Below are positions 25,701-38,906 of a stretch of 64,000 nucleotides of DNA, piece by piece. The translations under genes and the position numbers were made by a program. Below the pieces are notes generated by a model. That model had not been told where the DNA came from, made no database searches, and saw only the letters and a list, made by a program, of their open reading frames with translations. The stretch comes from Tomocerus qinae. Taxonomy: Eukaryota; Arthropoda; Collembola; Entomobryomorpha; Tomoceridae. Each line of letters starts with the position of its first letter. The first letter of the stretch is position 1. The stretch is from assembly GCA_020055645.1 (NCBI GenBank), contig CM034548.1, positions 34,584,201-34,648,200 on the forward strand. Reading direction: 5' to 3'.

Positions 25701-26715
25701 TTTTTGAAAACAAAACCAGAGAAATAGTCAAGAGTATTTTTGGATGATGTTTGCCAATCCAATTTGTACGTCTCTCGTAGGTGAAATTATTACCTTAGAT
25801 ACATACATAGTTATTTTATGATTGCTTTTTTGTTTAATTAGAATAGTGGCTTACGTCATAAAAGAGAAAGCGGAAATCAATTCTTGAACACAGAAATGTA
25901 CATATAGAATGGTACAAGAATTGCACTACTAGTAATTCTGCTATTGAAGTATAATTACGGAAGGTAATACCACTATTTTGCAATTTCCGTGGGCAAGCTA
26001 AATGTCAACGTTTGTATTGCTACAGAATATTGTAAGACCAAAATAGTCTCGATCCTTTGTAAAATATTGACCAACGTTTTCCTTTATGTACGAGAAAAAA
26101 TAAACTTGACTTTGTAGTATTTATGGTGAAATAATTTCATGAAAATAAAGAGAAAGTAAGTTAACACGCATTTTAATGCTTTAATCCCAGTGGAGATTAT
26201 TTTTGATACATTATGTAGGCGGGGTCTGCAGAACTCTTGAATTTTTTTAATTGACTTCCACTTATAAGTGTCAGAATACGTGTAGGCGTTTATCAGTCTT
26301 GAGTCTACGTAATAGCAATTACACTTTGAACTTTTGTGGTTGGGGTTTCACCATGGTTATTTATAATAGTGTCAATATAATTACTTTACATCCCTTTGGC
26401 ATTTGCCAGTTGGTTGTCAATTAGTTCAATTTGCATCAATGTGCATTGTGAGGTATGTGGGAGTTAGGTGTAAGGTATAATATATAGTGAAACAATGAAA
26501 AATGGAATAAACGCTGTAGGATAAGGATAGATATTGGAGTAGAAAATTGCGTTGGCGAAGAGAGAGTGTGCTGGCAAATGTCATGCGAAAGCAATTTGAT
26601 TGTGAAATAAATAAGGGAGAGAGGAGTGAATTGGTCTGTTGTAAGGATTCGGTTGGTGTTAGGGAAATGAGGTAGGAAAAGAAAGATTTGATTTGGTTCA
26701 TTTTTTTACTTTCAG
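22780..26715. other. No recognised gene; likely AstA upstream or intronic DNA
   Basis: This stretch ends at the acceptor TTTTACTTTCAG of the first AstA coding exon (26715). The 26.43-26.70 kb part is purine-rich on the plus strand. No domains were recognised in its short ORFs. Confidence 0.45.
23834..23864. repeat. Near-perfect AT palindrome
   Basis: A 31-nt sequence from GGTACT to AGTACC reads almost identically on both strands. It is alternating TA-rich and could form a cruciform or hairpin. No gene link is seen. Confidence 0.5.
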
Positions 26716-26729
26716 ACAGAAAAATAAAG

Positions 26730-27421
26730 ATGCAGCGTCTAGGGAATATTTTAGCGTACCAGCTGCTGATGTTGCTCGTTGTGGACTCGTATGCCTGGCC
26801 TCGGGAAGTTCAGGAGGACTATGACACGAAAGGATTGTACCCAGCTGAATTACAAAACAATCGATTCCCAAACTATGAATTATATCCGGGGAAGCGGAGT
26901 GCAAGAGATGAATCATCTTACGAAGATTTCACATCGCCGTCCTTGGTAGATACAATGAATGTGGCTGACAAACGAGTTCCCGCTAATATGTACTCCTTTG
27001 GTCTTGGCAAACGGAATAAAGCATATGGATTCGGACTGGGGAAGCGAGAAAATATCTGGAAACTTCACCCAGTCAACATGCCCTACAGGTAATTACCTAC
27101 ACTGCTCTAATTGGACCAAAAATTATGCAGACTTGTACAAACAGCAATGCCAATAACCTCCAGTGGTGTTTGTGTAATTCAAGTTGTATTTATTCACTTT
27201 CACACATATTAATGAGTCAGATGAAACTCTAATTGTGGCTTTCTGTCTCTTTTCCGCTCTCCTGGCGTGGCAGACAAGAGAGAAGTTCAAAGATCTATTC
27301 TTTCGGACTGGGCAAACGGGGAAGCAGCTTCGACGACCACGACAGAGGCTCAGTCACTCAATCACGCCTATTTTCTTTTGGTTTGGGAAAGCGTGAGACA
27401 CAGTCCAGTCCTTCCAACTGA
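26730..27421 (+). CDS. AstA: Allatostatin-A (FGLamide) neuropeptide precursor
   Basis: Secreted prohormone cut in the regulated pathway into C-terminally amidated FGLamide peptides, ligands of the galanin-like allatostatin-A receptor. Coding exons are 26730-27088 and 27274-27421, giving 168 residues; the total is a multiple of three. A pyrimidine tract and AG at 26714-26715 lie 14 nt before the ATG, so at least one upstream untranslated exon exists. Residues 1-22 look like a signal peptide with cleavage after SYA. Four repeats end in FGLGKR: MYSFGL (ends about 95), AYGFGL (106), IYSFGL (135) and LFSFGL (160). In each, Gly is the amide donor and KR the cleavage site. The intron (AG/gtaatt to gtggcag/A) falls in the spacer between repeats two and three. 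A further KR site at 55-56 follows NYELYPG, which keeps the repeat spacing but not FGL. A short tail, ETQSSPSN, ends the protein. Many insects have more copies; Drosophila has four. Identity is very secure. Confidence 0.96.
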
Positions 27422-27824
27422 TTCTAGCAGCCAACTACAGCAAGTCAACCAAACCCATAATATTATAAAGCAGCAATCTAATATTTCAAACATTTTGTAG
27501 AGTTATAACTACTATTAGACTGCTTCCATTTATTGCACTGCATTACATCTCATTATATATATAAACTCTTGCACTCACCTTTTCCTTTACCTATCAACAT
27601 ATTACTATATACAAGTAGAAAATGATGCCTATGTAATGTGTGTGTATGTATGTACAACGTCTGTTTCATAAATAACACTTCAAATTTATTTCATGGCTTA
27701 TTAGAATAATATACCAAAATGTGCATGTTAAACTACCTCCTTTTAAATGCATCTTTATCAGTATTTCTACGCTATTCATGCGTCCCTCCTAAACATACCT
27801 TGTTAAGTGTAATTATACACTCTA

Positions 27825-27830
27825 ATAAAT
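27825..27830 (+). terminator. Candidate poly(A) signal of AstA
   Basis: AATAAA about 400 nt after the AstA stop codon. It is the first exact AATAAA I see downstream on this strand. The assignment is by position only. Confidence 0.4.
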
Positions 27831-29827
27831 TAGTAATGAAAATTAATTATGTAAATATTATACTGATCATTAGTAAAATGAAAATTCTGTGTTCCTACTC
27901 GCGTTCCTCTAACCTCATTAAATATCAAGTCATTTTTGGACAGAGAACTAAGCAAGAATGCTGTTGAACTAAGTATCGTCAATTAAAGATGCAAGAACTC
28001 AACTTAGTTCAAAAAAGTGACAAAAGAAAAGGAAACACTAGCTGATGATGAAATGTAAATTTAAAAAAGTCAATCATTTTTCTGGCCAAGAATGACAAAG
28101 GTGGTTGGAAAATTTTAAATGGAATTACAGGATTTTCATTAGAACTTTTACCCATTGTGTAGTTATAAGTTTGAATTATAAGGATGATTAAATTTTCTTA
28201 CATAATGTTATGTAATAGGAATAGTAAAATGTCATACCTACTGTAATTGCTTTCTATGTACTACTACTTAACGTTGTAATTGTATTTGTTCAAGTTATAA
28301 TTAAAAACAGATAGTCTATTCGTGGATATCGGTAGTCCTGAAACAGTTTACTACAAAGACATAAATACTACTGTTACAAAGAGGTACTTAAGTACACATC
28401 AAACACATCTCCGAGATTACACAATAGTAAACCCCATGCTGAGGAATACTCAGCGTCAACCCATGTAAACAAATCCATTCACAATAGCTATACAAAAAAA
28501 TTAATTCTCAGAGATCAATTTACTTCTTTTTTTCTTTGAGACACGTTTTACATGGGATTCACTTTAAATATAGAACTTTCTAGAGAAAGTTAAGCAACTG
28601 GGGTTAGCAAAGAAGAAACGTGTAAAATAGCTTGCACAATAATAGTACTTTTATGCATAATAGAATTAAGAATGTACCTGGGATCTATCCTAGCACCATT
28701 ACATAACATATCCCTAGCATTATCTATTTAAATTGTACATCACACACACACGTAGAAATCTAATTTATTTGGGAAGTATTCCCTTTTCTCGTTATATTTC
28801 TGTTTGTACATTATCACCTTTCTTTGACAAAGTCTTTTCGTCTTATGCCAAGTCATCTTTACCTTATAACACAAGACAGTACTATGTTACGACTTGATCA
28901 GGTCAAATGCTTTATAACCCACAAGAGTTAAATGTTATAGAAATTTGAGGTAATATTACATTCCAGTAGTGTAGTTGTATACCAGGCATGCCGAGTTCTT
29001 ATATCTAATGTTTGAAATGCGAATGTACATATCTGTCTCAACTTTAGGTACTCCTGACAAACCAACCTGTACAGTATTATCAATTTCTCTAAGTTTTGTT
29101 AATTACTTTCTTTAACACGGGAAAATTTATGCATAAACTACTATCCATACCAAATCATACAGCAAAGTTAATCTTTTCAGGATGGTAAGAAATTAAAAGA
29201 CCAGATTGCAAGAAATTGAATCAACCGATGCATATTTACATTATTTACAGTGTACATTTAGAGCATTTTTCTTACGCTTCTTTACTCAAAGTAGGAAATT
29301 GTTGACTACAGCTTGTTAATCGATTCGTAGCAATGAAAAAATCATGTACATTGTAAAAGTGTTAGTGTTTCGGTAATTTCAATACCTGCCTTTTGGGTGT
29401 TCCGTTCTCTGATAAAAAATATGGCTTGGTATGTATAGTAAAAAGTATTCTATAAAAGATTTGTGGATTTCGAACCTTTTTTCCTATTTTAGAAAATTGT
29501 TTATGTTCACATTTTAATGAATTTGATTCTTTACAATAATAGTATATATTAATTTATTTCTTTTTTAATTAAAAAATTAATTGTTGTGACACGGGTCGGG
29601 AACGGGACACTTTAGAATACATAGTTAAGAAAATTAAGGCCGAAACCTGCTAAACTTTGGGGTTTGGATGAATAAATAAATGCAGTTTAAATATTAGTTG
29701 TATGTATTACAATTAAGATAGCAATTAATTCTTAGGAGTGTACTGTAATGTTAACTGTGTATGTTTATGCAATACACAATATAGATGCCTAGATAAATGA
29801 GAATGCAAATTATAGCAAACTGCTTAC

Positions 29828-29981
29828 CTGTAACTGTTTTGGCTGTTTTTCCATTCATTACAAAAGTGGAATATTGACATTGATGCTGATCACATAATAA
29901 AACTAACGATTCGTAGAACTCGGAGGAAAGACGTTCCGGGATGATATATGCATTCAACAATTCGCATACTCGGCATGCCAT
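29828..29981 (-). CDS. Candidate first coding exon of an unknown gene
   Basis: An ATG at 29981 is directly preceded by an in-frame TAA and opens a 51-codon frame. The frame starts MACRVCELLNAY and contains four Cys (two in CRVC, one in LLCD, one in HQCQ). It runs to a good donor, ACAG/gtaagcag, after 29828; read through, the frame continues to 29751. The Cys spacing does not match a family I know. A following exon was not identified, so this could be a chance ORF. Confidence 0.22.
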
Positions 29982-32900
29982 TTAACTGCATTTTCTAATC
30001 ATATTTTATTCCATACCTGTAGTTTTACTACAGATCCTATTCTTACCGAGTATTAGATTTTTTAATTGCAGGCCATACCGCTTTAAAAATATTTTATGTC
30101 GACAAGAAATGTACTTGCATGTAACGATTACTATTACCATGATGTTTTTACCCATGTAAAGAGGCATCAAAAACGCCATACTTAAAATGGTTTATATTTA
30201 GTTCATATTTTCAAAGAGTAATATTATTTTATGAACCATAACATGAATGCATACATTAAGTATTCACTATACTAACTGGAAATGGATTTTAAAACGATGA
30301 AAAGGTAATGAAATGGTATAGAATAATGCTTGTTGATGCTTCAGAAGTCCAATGTTTTGAGAATTGGTTAACTAAACAATGGATGAATGAATTCTAGTTC
30401 AATATACTTACTCTAAAAGATTATCTTATCAAGAAAATGGCATTTCGAAGAAACTTGATTGTCATGTAAATATTTGCTATTCTTCCGTCTCTCGCAACTT
30501 AAAAGGATGAGAACCAAGAATTACTTTTGACCTTAGTATCCAAAAAAAAGTAACTCCTGAGCAATCAAATCCTAAAACTCATAACGGCTTCTATGCCGAC
30601 CGACCTTTTCATGATACGATAAAATATTTCATTCAGTAAACTTCAATAATACATTACGAAATTGTTGTCATAAATAGGGTTTGGATGATTGAAGAAGAAA
30701 ATCGTTAAATCTGTTTCACAGGAGGATGCAAATATGAAAATGAATAGACAAAGAGACATTAGTGTGTAAAATCTATTTGTATTTTTATTTCATCTCTATT
30801 ATCATAAATCATTAACCGTGAGTGAGACTTTCGACTAGGTTGCACAACACAAAGAAACCATAAATCTTTCTTTCTCTTTCACCTTTTGTAAACATTTCGC
30901 TCTGCTTCCAACATCATTCAACTTACAATACCAATTACATTACAATTTACAATAGTTAATGAGTGTCAATACACGACACCTCGGAGGTCGGGAACCTTAT
31001 TTCCACGGTAGAGGATAAAACTTAAAGAAATTAAACTTTAAAAAATAAAATTCTACAGATTTTCTTTTTAAAAGGTTTGAAGAGCTATAGCAGACAATCA
31101 GCTAAAATGATCATTTTAATTTCAAAAAGAATTTCATTCAAAAGTAGTTTAGCTGTAAAAACTTTCGGAGTATTGTTTTATTATTTCCCTTGGATATAAA
31201 ATTCAAATTTTAAAAAATTTCTTTTGAATTTTGATAGAAAATGAATTTGGATAAAATCAATTCATCATAGAAATAAAATAATCATCGTTTTACAACTTTA
31301 GAAGTGAATCCTTAGGGAAATAGATCATCTGAGCGGGTCATTTAGCTGCTGAACCTTTTAAAATGACTCTGTAAAATTTTATTGAGTAGAAGAATGATCT
31401 CCCAAGTTTTATTCTATACAGTGTAAAAAACTCCAGAGCATCTTAGTGTCTTGGCTTAGCACTCTAAGTTATTGTTAGCCTGTTCTTCCCTCCACGGAAT
31501 TAGAGATATGCTCTTAAATCAACATTTCCCCATTGCACTCAATTGACAAATAACGACAAAGTCGTTTCACAAATGACAGCCACGTCAACCAGCAGTTGGT
31601 TAGTAAACAGTGGATCATCTGTTTCGTGGTACTCTACACCGTCTACACCATAATTAATTTTACAATTAAGTAGGTACATTATTACAGATACGCCTCATTC
31701 CTATTGTATAGATATCATCGATCCGATGATCCAAATGTGGATGTTGCTCTATAGCCACTGCTTCAGCTGCTGTGCATTTATGTCACCTTACTTTACTTAG
31801 CCACCTACAGACCTACATTACAGTGTATGGGTAATTACATCCGCGTACTGTCTCTCATCTCAAGTCACTATTCTTTAATTCTTGCTTGTAAAACAAAGCC
31901 ATTCGACTATTCGACTGCATATACAATAGATAATAACAAATAATCCTCTTCCTTATATAGTACAATTAGCACTGCAATAGAAAACAAAGGAAACTCAATT
32001 TACTAGTACATCTACCTACTATTTACTTGGTACAAATAAACCAATCGAATCGAATTATGATGGAACCAAATAATTCGAAATCACTGGAAATCACAATGAA
32101 ACCGATTTGCTTTGCTGGACTGGACTGGACAAGTGTTGTTGCATTGAACAAACTAATTATGGATTTCTTCACTAGACGAATACAAATGAATTGCCTAATA
32201 TGCAGTTGTCGATTTTCTGCTCTAAATGCAAATCAGTACTTGACATTCCTCACCCTCAGTATTTATTGCCTGACTTGTTCTGTAGCGTTAGCATTCCTTC
32301 CGGTTCCTTCTAAAATACAATTCGAAATACACAAGATAGAATAGAGAAATAAAGTGTGATGTGATATCATGTTTTGTGTAGGATAGCTTTGGTGACACAT
32401 AGTCTGTTTCATTATCATATACTTAATCATAATAATCATACTTCGCTACCCATCCTCTGTATATTACATAGTTATGCATTTATAAGTAACTCTGCAGTAA
32501 TTAAATTGCATGCTGATGCAGACAGAGATACTATAATCCACTACATTTCATAATACATATAATATATTGATATCGTATTATATAATAATAATGTTAGGTA
32601 TTTATCATATCATTAGGTATGCATTTTATGATAATATACTTTTTAGCTAACCATTCCTTCCTAGACAATTTACTCCATACTTCTCTGCTTACATTACATT
32701 ATATTTTCACACTTAATATTTTATATTACACGTTAGTTTATTCAAAATCAGCTAACTATTGTAATGAATGTATGATACTCTTCATCTGTGTAGAGTCACT
32801 CTATAGTATTATTCATGCTCTTCCCATACTATCTATTTTATTAGTTAAATCATTTTTATTTTAGCCTATAATGATATATTTTGCCTGTAGAGCAACATTT

Positions 32901-35900
32901 TAATAAGCCTTGTGGTGTAATATTTATCATAATATAGTATAGTGGAAAGTGTAATGTAATGTGAAATGTGATGTATGTAAATTAATATCAAGTGTACTGT
33001 ATTTGTCGTGATGGTATATTCTCGTGCTATGTAATCCTAGGTCATTACTGCAGTGGCATAATAATATTATCTCAAGCTATATATGTAAAACATTCTGGTT
33101 TCTAACAAACACCAACAAAACTTCACGGCTGGCTGGACAGGCAAGGACTGTCATTAAATAAAATCAAACCCATTTAAATTTACAATCTAGAGTACCCGTT
33201 TCAAGGCAGTTAAAATCATCTAATTAAGTGCAAAAGTATAGCAGGACAATTCTTTAAATATTATTATTGTCATTCTGACAACATTCTACATTTCCAGAGA
33301 AAACATTTAGAACCTGATAATGCACTGAAATTTTTATATCAATTAATAATTCTACAATTGTTATCACAAAACCTAAGATTTTGATACTAGTAAGTAGTAA
33401 AAGCAAATTGGGTCAGACTTCAGACATTTTATGTATATCTATGTAACTTGTCCAGCCTCCAAATCCTTAAAAAGTGGAAATCATAATATTAGTGTCTATT
33501 GTTTTTGTAATCTGAATATACAAAAATGCTAGTTATTTAATATTATTATTAGTGTTATGAATGAGACGTCAAGTGGCTAACTTGAAGATAAGTACTAGAT
33601 CCCTGCTCTCCCTACCTAGGAAGAGGTACAGAGTTAGCCCAATTAAAAACAAGTGCGAATGTGAGGTACAGAGACATATTAGTGTTTTACTTGTAGAAGT
33701 GACTCGACTATGTGCCATCATGAGCTATCACATACTGTTCAGTAATTTCGTCTTAACAAAATGCTCCGAAAGGATTTTTCTCGCATCTTCCTATGGCTCA
33801 AACGAGGTACGTTTAGTTTCTCATAATTAATTAATCATTTCATTATCATCGATGCTACAATAATCAAAACTACAGGCACCTAGCTGTATTGTATTATAAT
33901 GCATGTGTGTGTGTGATGGATTTCTTTGTGATTCCCTAGATAGATATATAGATGTTTGTTAGGTGCATACCCACTTGTATGTCAATAATGCGGTTTGTGT
34001 GTTTGTCTGCATAGTGTGTAGTAGTATAGATATATAGTGGAGAGAATAATGTGCTCATATCTGCAGTACCGTTCCTTCAGTTCACATTTGTAGACAATTT
34101 TCAATGGAACAAGAAAAAAGACTGACAAAATACGAGTACAGAAATGGTTAGTAAATAGCAGGAAAGAAAGGAGGAGAAGCAACTAATTGAACAGGATGCC
34201 ATTCTTTTGCATAATCTAGAACCTACGAACATATATCTACCTAGTTTGAGATGGAGACATGGAAAGCACATCAGTAGCTAAAATACTTGGAAAGCAAACC
34301 TCTGACTCACAGTATAGTTAGTTCTACATTATTAACAGCAAAACTACGACAATAATACGTAACCCATCGGAAAGTATTCTTTGGGCATTCAACTACGGAC
34401 CGATAGCAAACAATGTCTAAAGAAGCAAAGGGCTCTATTATTTTTCTTTTACTTTACTTACAAACAAGGTAGATGTGAAAATGCGTCTACTTAAGTATAA
34501 AATTGAACTAAACAAAAACTGAGTCAATATTTAATTTAGTGGCTATTATTTTGTGTATATTGGAGATTGGACTGGACAGGAAATTGGACGAGTCCAGCTA
34601 GTCCAGCCATAAATAAAAAGACTACTGACATTTTTGGAATCATACATTACAATTACTAAAAAACGGTAGACCTACGTATGCAAACATGCATTTAGTATGT
34701 ATAGATATTTTGTATTTATTGTAGTTTAGATGTGTAGTGTATGTATATACCTGCTAAATGCTACCTTTATACTACTACTATTCTATTTTACAAATGATAA
34801 GTAAGTATCGACCTCCTACTATTTATATACCTAAATATTTCACTAGTTAAGTTACCATTAAATATGGAGTCTTGAGTCTGTAAATTCTCACAATAGGATA
34901 CAATACGACTCGATTCGATTCGATAGGGTTCACTGTCGTTTTTCATTCTATCTAGCCTAGTCTAAATAAATATTAACTAATTCATTGTAATTGGATGATG
35001 ATAATTGAAAATCATTAATTCAAATAGAAAATGATGAGGAGTCATAATGAAGAGGAATGTTCCTTTGTCAACTCCCTCATGAATCGAAATCTTCTGTGGC
35101 TCTCAACCTACTTAACATTAATAGTATAACCTCGCCGAAAACCAAGGCACAAGACAATTTCCCAGCTCAAATGACTCTGTTTCAAGTTTAATATTAGTCG
35201 CAGTCGTATCTACACTGCCGTAGTAGTACGCTAACCCTAATATATTATTATAGTTATGTAGTACTCATAATAATCTAATAGCTAACGTATCTAAATACAT
35301 ACAAATAGCGTGTCTTACGGTTTGCCTACTTAACGCAGGCCAAGCAATGTAGATTCATTGTTAGTAACTAATAACAGTTGTTGATCCTTAGCACATGTTG
35401 TGTAATACTGATTTGAATCGTTGACATCTTTCAGGAACATTATGGGACTTCGTCCCGATACTTTGATTTCCTAGTTATTTGTAAGAGCTCTTCAGAAGTC
35501 ACACAAAAGATAGAGAACAACATAAAAAATCATTCACACATCTTGAAACCATTGTAAAAAGGATAAATTAGAGCATGACATTCACAGTTCAGATGCTCAC
35601 GGTAATTTAGACATTATTTTAAATACTAGTAGGTAGTATATTGGTAACCAAAACAAAAGGCTCGTACGTAAATGTCTCTTTGAGGTCAAACTATCTGTTT
35701 ATACTGACGAAAATTAATCAATATTCACTACAATGTTCACATGGAACAAAATTTAAATTCAATCCATTGTGAAAGAGCTCTTGCAAATAATTTTTGGTCA
35801 GAGATGAAATCAGAGTATACACAATATTCCTATAAATAATTAAAAGATATAAATACTACACATAGTAAAATCACTACAGACTAAAAGGAAACAGTGCACC

Positions 35901-36557
35901 GATTAACATACATTTATGTCTGCCAACGTACAACACAGAAGGTAAGGTATTAAGAACAGTCAGCAGAAAACCTGTGAACATATTGTAATCATTTCCACTC
36001 GCCATAATAATCACCAAACAAATAACTCAATTTCTTAAAATACTAACCTATGAATTAATCAGTAATCTTATGACAATATTCATTTCGAGGAACAAAACGG
36101 AGCTAAACTACCATAACCATAAAACGCAAATCAATTATCAGTGTGTGCACATGTATATCAGCAATTCCAATTTCTTTCTTTCCATTAGGTAACTTGTCCA
36201 TGGATTTCAATAAAATTGGGAAATATAATACACGTACACGATCATCAGTACACGTACATGATTAATAAATTAATTAATACAATTAACCCGATCAAAACAC
36301 TTGTTTACAATAAATTATTGACAATCTAAATTTCCAGTGTCTATTACAAAATTACAATTATATACACATTTTACAAAACAGACAAACAGAGACATAATAA
36401 AATCCCTTCTTTTTTCAGTGGACTAAGAGATGCTAAAGAATTATATTGTCAGCTAATCAACCAACCACAGAAAATTGCTTTTGGTAGGTACAGATACACT
36501 AATACAATTCAAATAGACAGAATAAACTCTTAAGTAATGTATAGCGTACTACAGTTA

Positions 36558-36645
36558 TAGTTGAGTAGCTCAGCGGGTGAAAGCTGAAGACTTTCTCCGC
36601 AGATACATACTTATTAGAGAACAACTCAGGTTCAATTTATTCCAG
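36558..36645 (+). repeat. tRNA-like relic
   Basis: TAGCTCAGCGG (36566-36576) is an almost exact tRNA A box. GGTTCAATTTA (36629-36639) resembles a B box with its last positions decayed. The A-to-B spacing of about 63 nt and weak stems argue against a working tRNA. The flank ATAGTTGAGT is shared with the 17.5 kb relic, which suggests a common repeat family. Confidence 0.3.
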
Positions 36646-38781
36646 CCATTTCTATTCTCGATTGTGTGTTGTGATTTGAGTCACAGTCATTTGACTACTT
36701 TATTACCACTAAATAATAGTTCTACATAATTATAAATAGTTATTTATATAACAATACGGTACAGAAAATTTACGAGATCTTTAAAATGAGTAACTACAAT
36801 ATAATACGATACAACAAAGAAGTTGGAGCACCTGGGATACATTTACCTACTTAATTATCTACTATTGCATGAAGTGATACCTATTAAGCATCCAATCATT
36901 GTAGTCATATGTAAAGGAACGAAGCGAACCGATATTGTCTATGGACAAGTCTCTATCCGTTTATTCAGCCGTGAAACGGAATAGTAACTCCAATGGCCAA
37001 TGGTAAATACAATTATTGGTAAAGGTACACGCAACGCAGGTTTCATCCATAGCCACCATTTAATCCTGTAATCTGACTAAACTCAATTCAAGTGTTTGTC
37101 TTTGCTCATCACTCTAATGCATCCAAGAAGCACTCTCCAATTCCTACTGAATTTTATTCTACGGCCATATCATTATTTTCCCATACCAAAGAAACCTACA
37201 TTACAGAAACGTCTTTTAATTTGCCTTTCTTCATAAAATATGGTTATACGGAAAAGATATTCATATGTACATACAAATATATATCCCAGTTTTATATGGA
37301 AACATAATATTTTACATCATTAGTAAACTACGTTTTCCATCTTCTATTCTACGGATTCTACCTAATTGGTAACCTTATTCCACATGTAACCAATATTTGA
37401 ATATTCAATTATTTCTCCAATTTCATTTCTCTGGATCTAGTCTATAATACGATTTAGTATTGCTTTGTTTTTTGTGATTTCGTAAGTCATTACTCTTTGT
37501 TATTGATATCGTAGCGTCGGGAAACAGAATGTTTTCGAGACACAAAAAGGAAATATAGATAAGGGATAGATAATTCAATTACATCTGTTACACTATGTTA
37601 TGGATATATCATACGAGATTAGCTGAAGCATCACTAGTGTACACATTTTCCTTGACAATGTGTCTACCTCACATTTTATCTAAACCTAACTAAGCTGCTC
37701 CACATAGTCCCGCTGAACATCCAAACACGCAAGCGGGTTTGTTTGTTATTCGATTCGGATTACATAAATGACCAAAACTAGGAAATCATTAGATCGGTTC
37801 TGTTATGTAAGCACATTTTTGACATAACGATTGTTAAACAGAGTAAGCTGTACCTTGAAATGACGAAATAAAGTGTAGTATTTCAAACTGCGCAATACAA
37901 CCTTATTATATGTTTTACAAGACGAGCAATAAGATAAGATAACAAAAGCTGGTATTAAACAGTAAATGGAGTAAATCTAACTGAACCAGTTCTTTCTCAA
38001 GGCCTTGTATCACTAGTATCTATGGAGTAGGAAAACGAAAGCTCGATAAAAGGAAATTCGATAATGCCTATGGTTAGTAGTAGAGTTTTGTTGAAAACAA
38101 CAAGGTCTGTGAAGTACGTACGTAGGATCCGTTTGTTTAGTAGGTACCAATAATTATATTAGCGTATGTAGTGAGAAAATTGATTAGTGGGGTTATAGAA
38201 CTATATCGATTCGGTTCCTAAACATTTGGCCGTGCATTGTTTTGATATCAGAAGGTGTACCCATTTCTAGTCTGCAGAAGCCTTAGAATAACACATATTA
38301 TCACTATAGGGAACTATTGCATTTTCAATATTTCAAGACACAACACTAAGGACAATACAATGAATTGACAAATGAAAAATTGAGTGACAATATCATACTT
38401 TGCCTTCTAAAACTAGACAAACATGACCTGGATGAATGGTTAACGATTGTGTAGGTAAAATTAATCTGAGTACTCCAAGATAAAAGTATGTAGATTAGAT
38501 ACATACTAAATACATTATTTTATTAAATACGTAGTAGTGTATAGCCTAGCGCTCTATTTACGTATGTGTTATCGTAAATACGATTGACGACGAATTAATT
38601 AGCTACTTATGTAGATTATTTCTTATCTTATGATTTTTAAGGAAATCCGAAAATAAGATTAGTATGTATAATTTATATAACTATAACACAGTTACAAGAG
38701 GTGGTTGACATCAAACAGACGGTTTGTGGATTGGAGTTCTGTACTTACGTAAAATTAATTTTAGTTATCATGTTTAGCTAT

Positions 38782-38787
38782 TTTATT
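38782..38787 (-). terminator. Candidate poly(A) signal of Mob2
   Basis: AATAAA on the minus strand about 120 nt beyond the Mob2 stop. Another AATAAA (38903-38908) overlaps the stop codon itself and is less likely to be the one used. Confidence 0.4.
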
Positions 38788-38906
38788 ATCTAACGTGTGA
38801 TGATGTTCAATAGTTGCTAGTGGCATGGAAGTGCCGTTCCAAATTGATTTATCATGTTTACATTACTTTAGAATAATTTTGAATTACCTTCTAAGATAAA
38901 GGTTTA

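Larger units (their letters stand above)
27431..38900. other. Long stretch without a recognised gene
   Basis: AT-rich DNA between the AstA 3' end and the Mob2 3' end. It contains one splice-bounded candidate exon (29828-29981, minus) and a tRNA-like relic near 36.57 kb. Short CTGGAC-containing motifs recur at about 32.12, 33.13, 33.45 and 34.57 kb. I found no conserved protein here. Confidence 0.45.

Noticed and set aside
36558-36645. Functional tRNA gene
   Set aside because: The A box is good, but the B box is decayed, its spacing is too long, and acceptor and anticodon stems cannot be formed convincingly.
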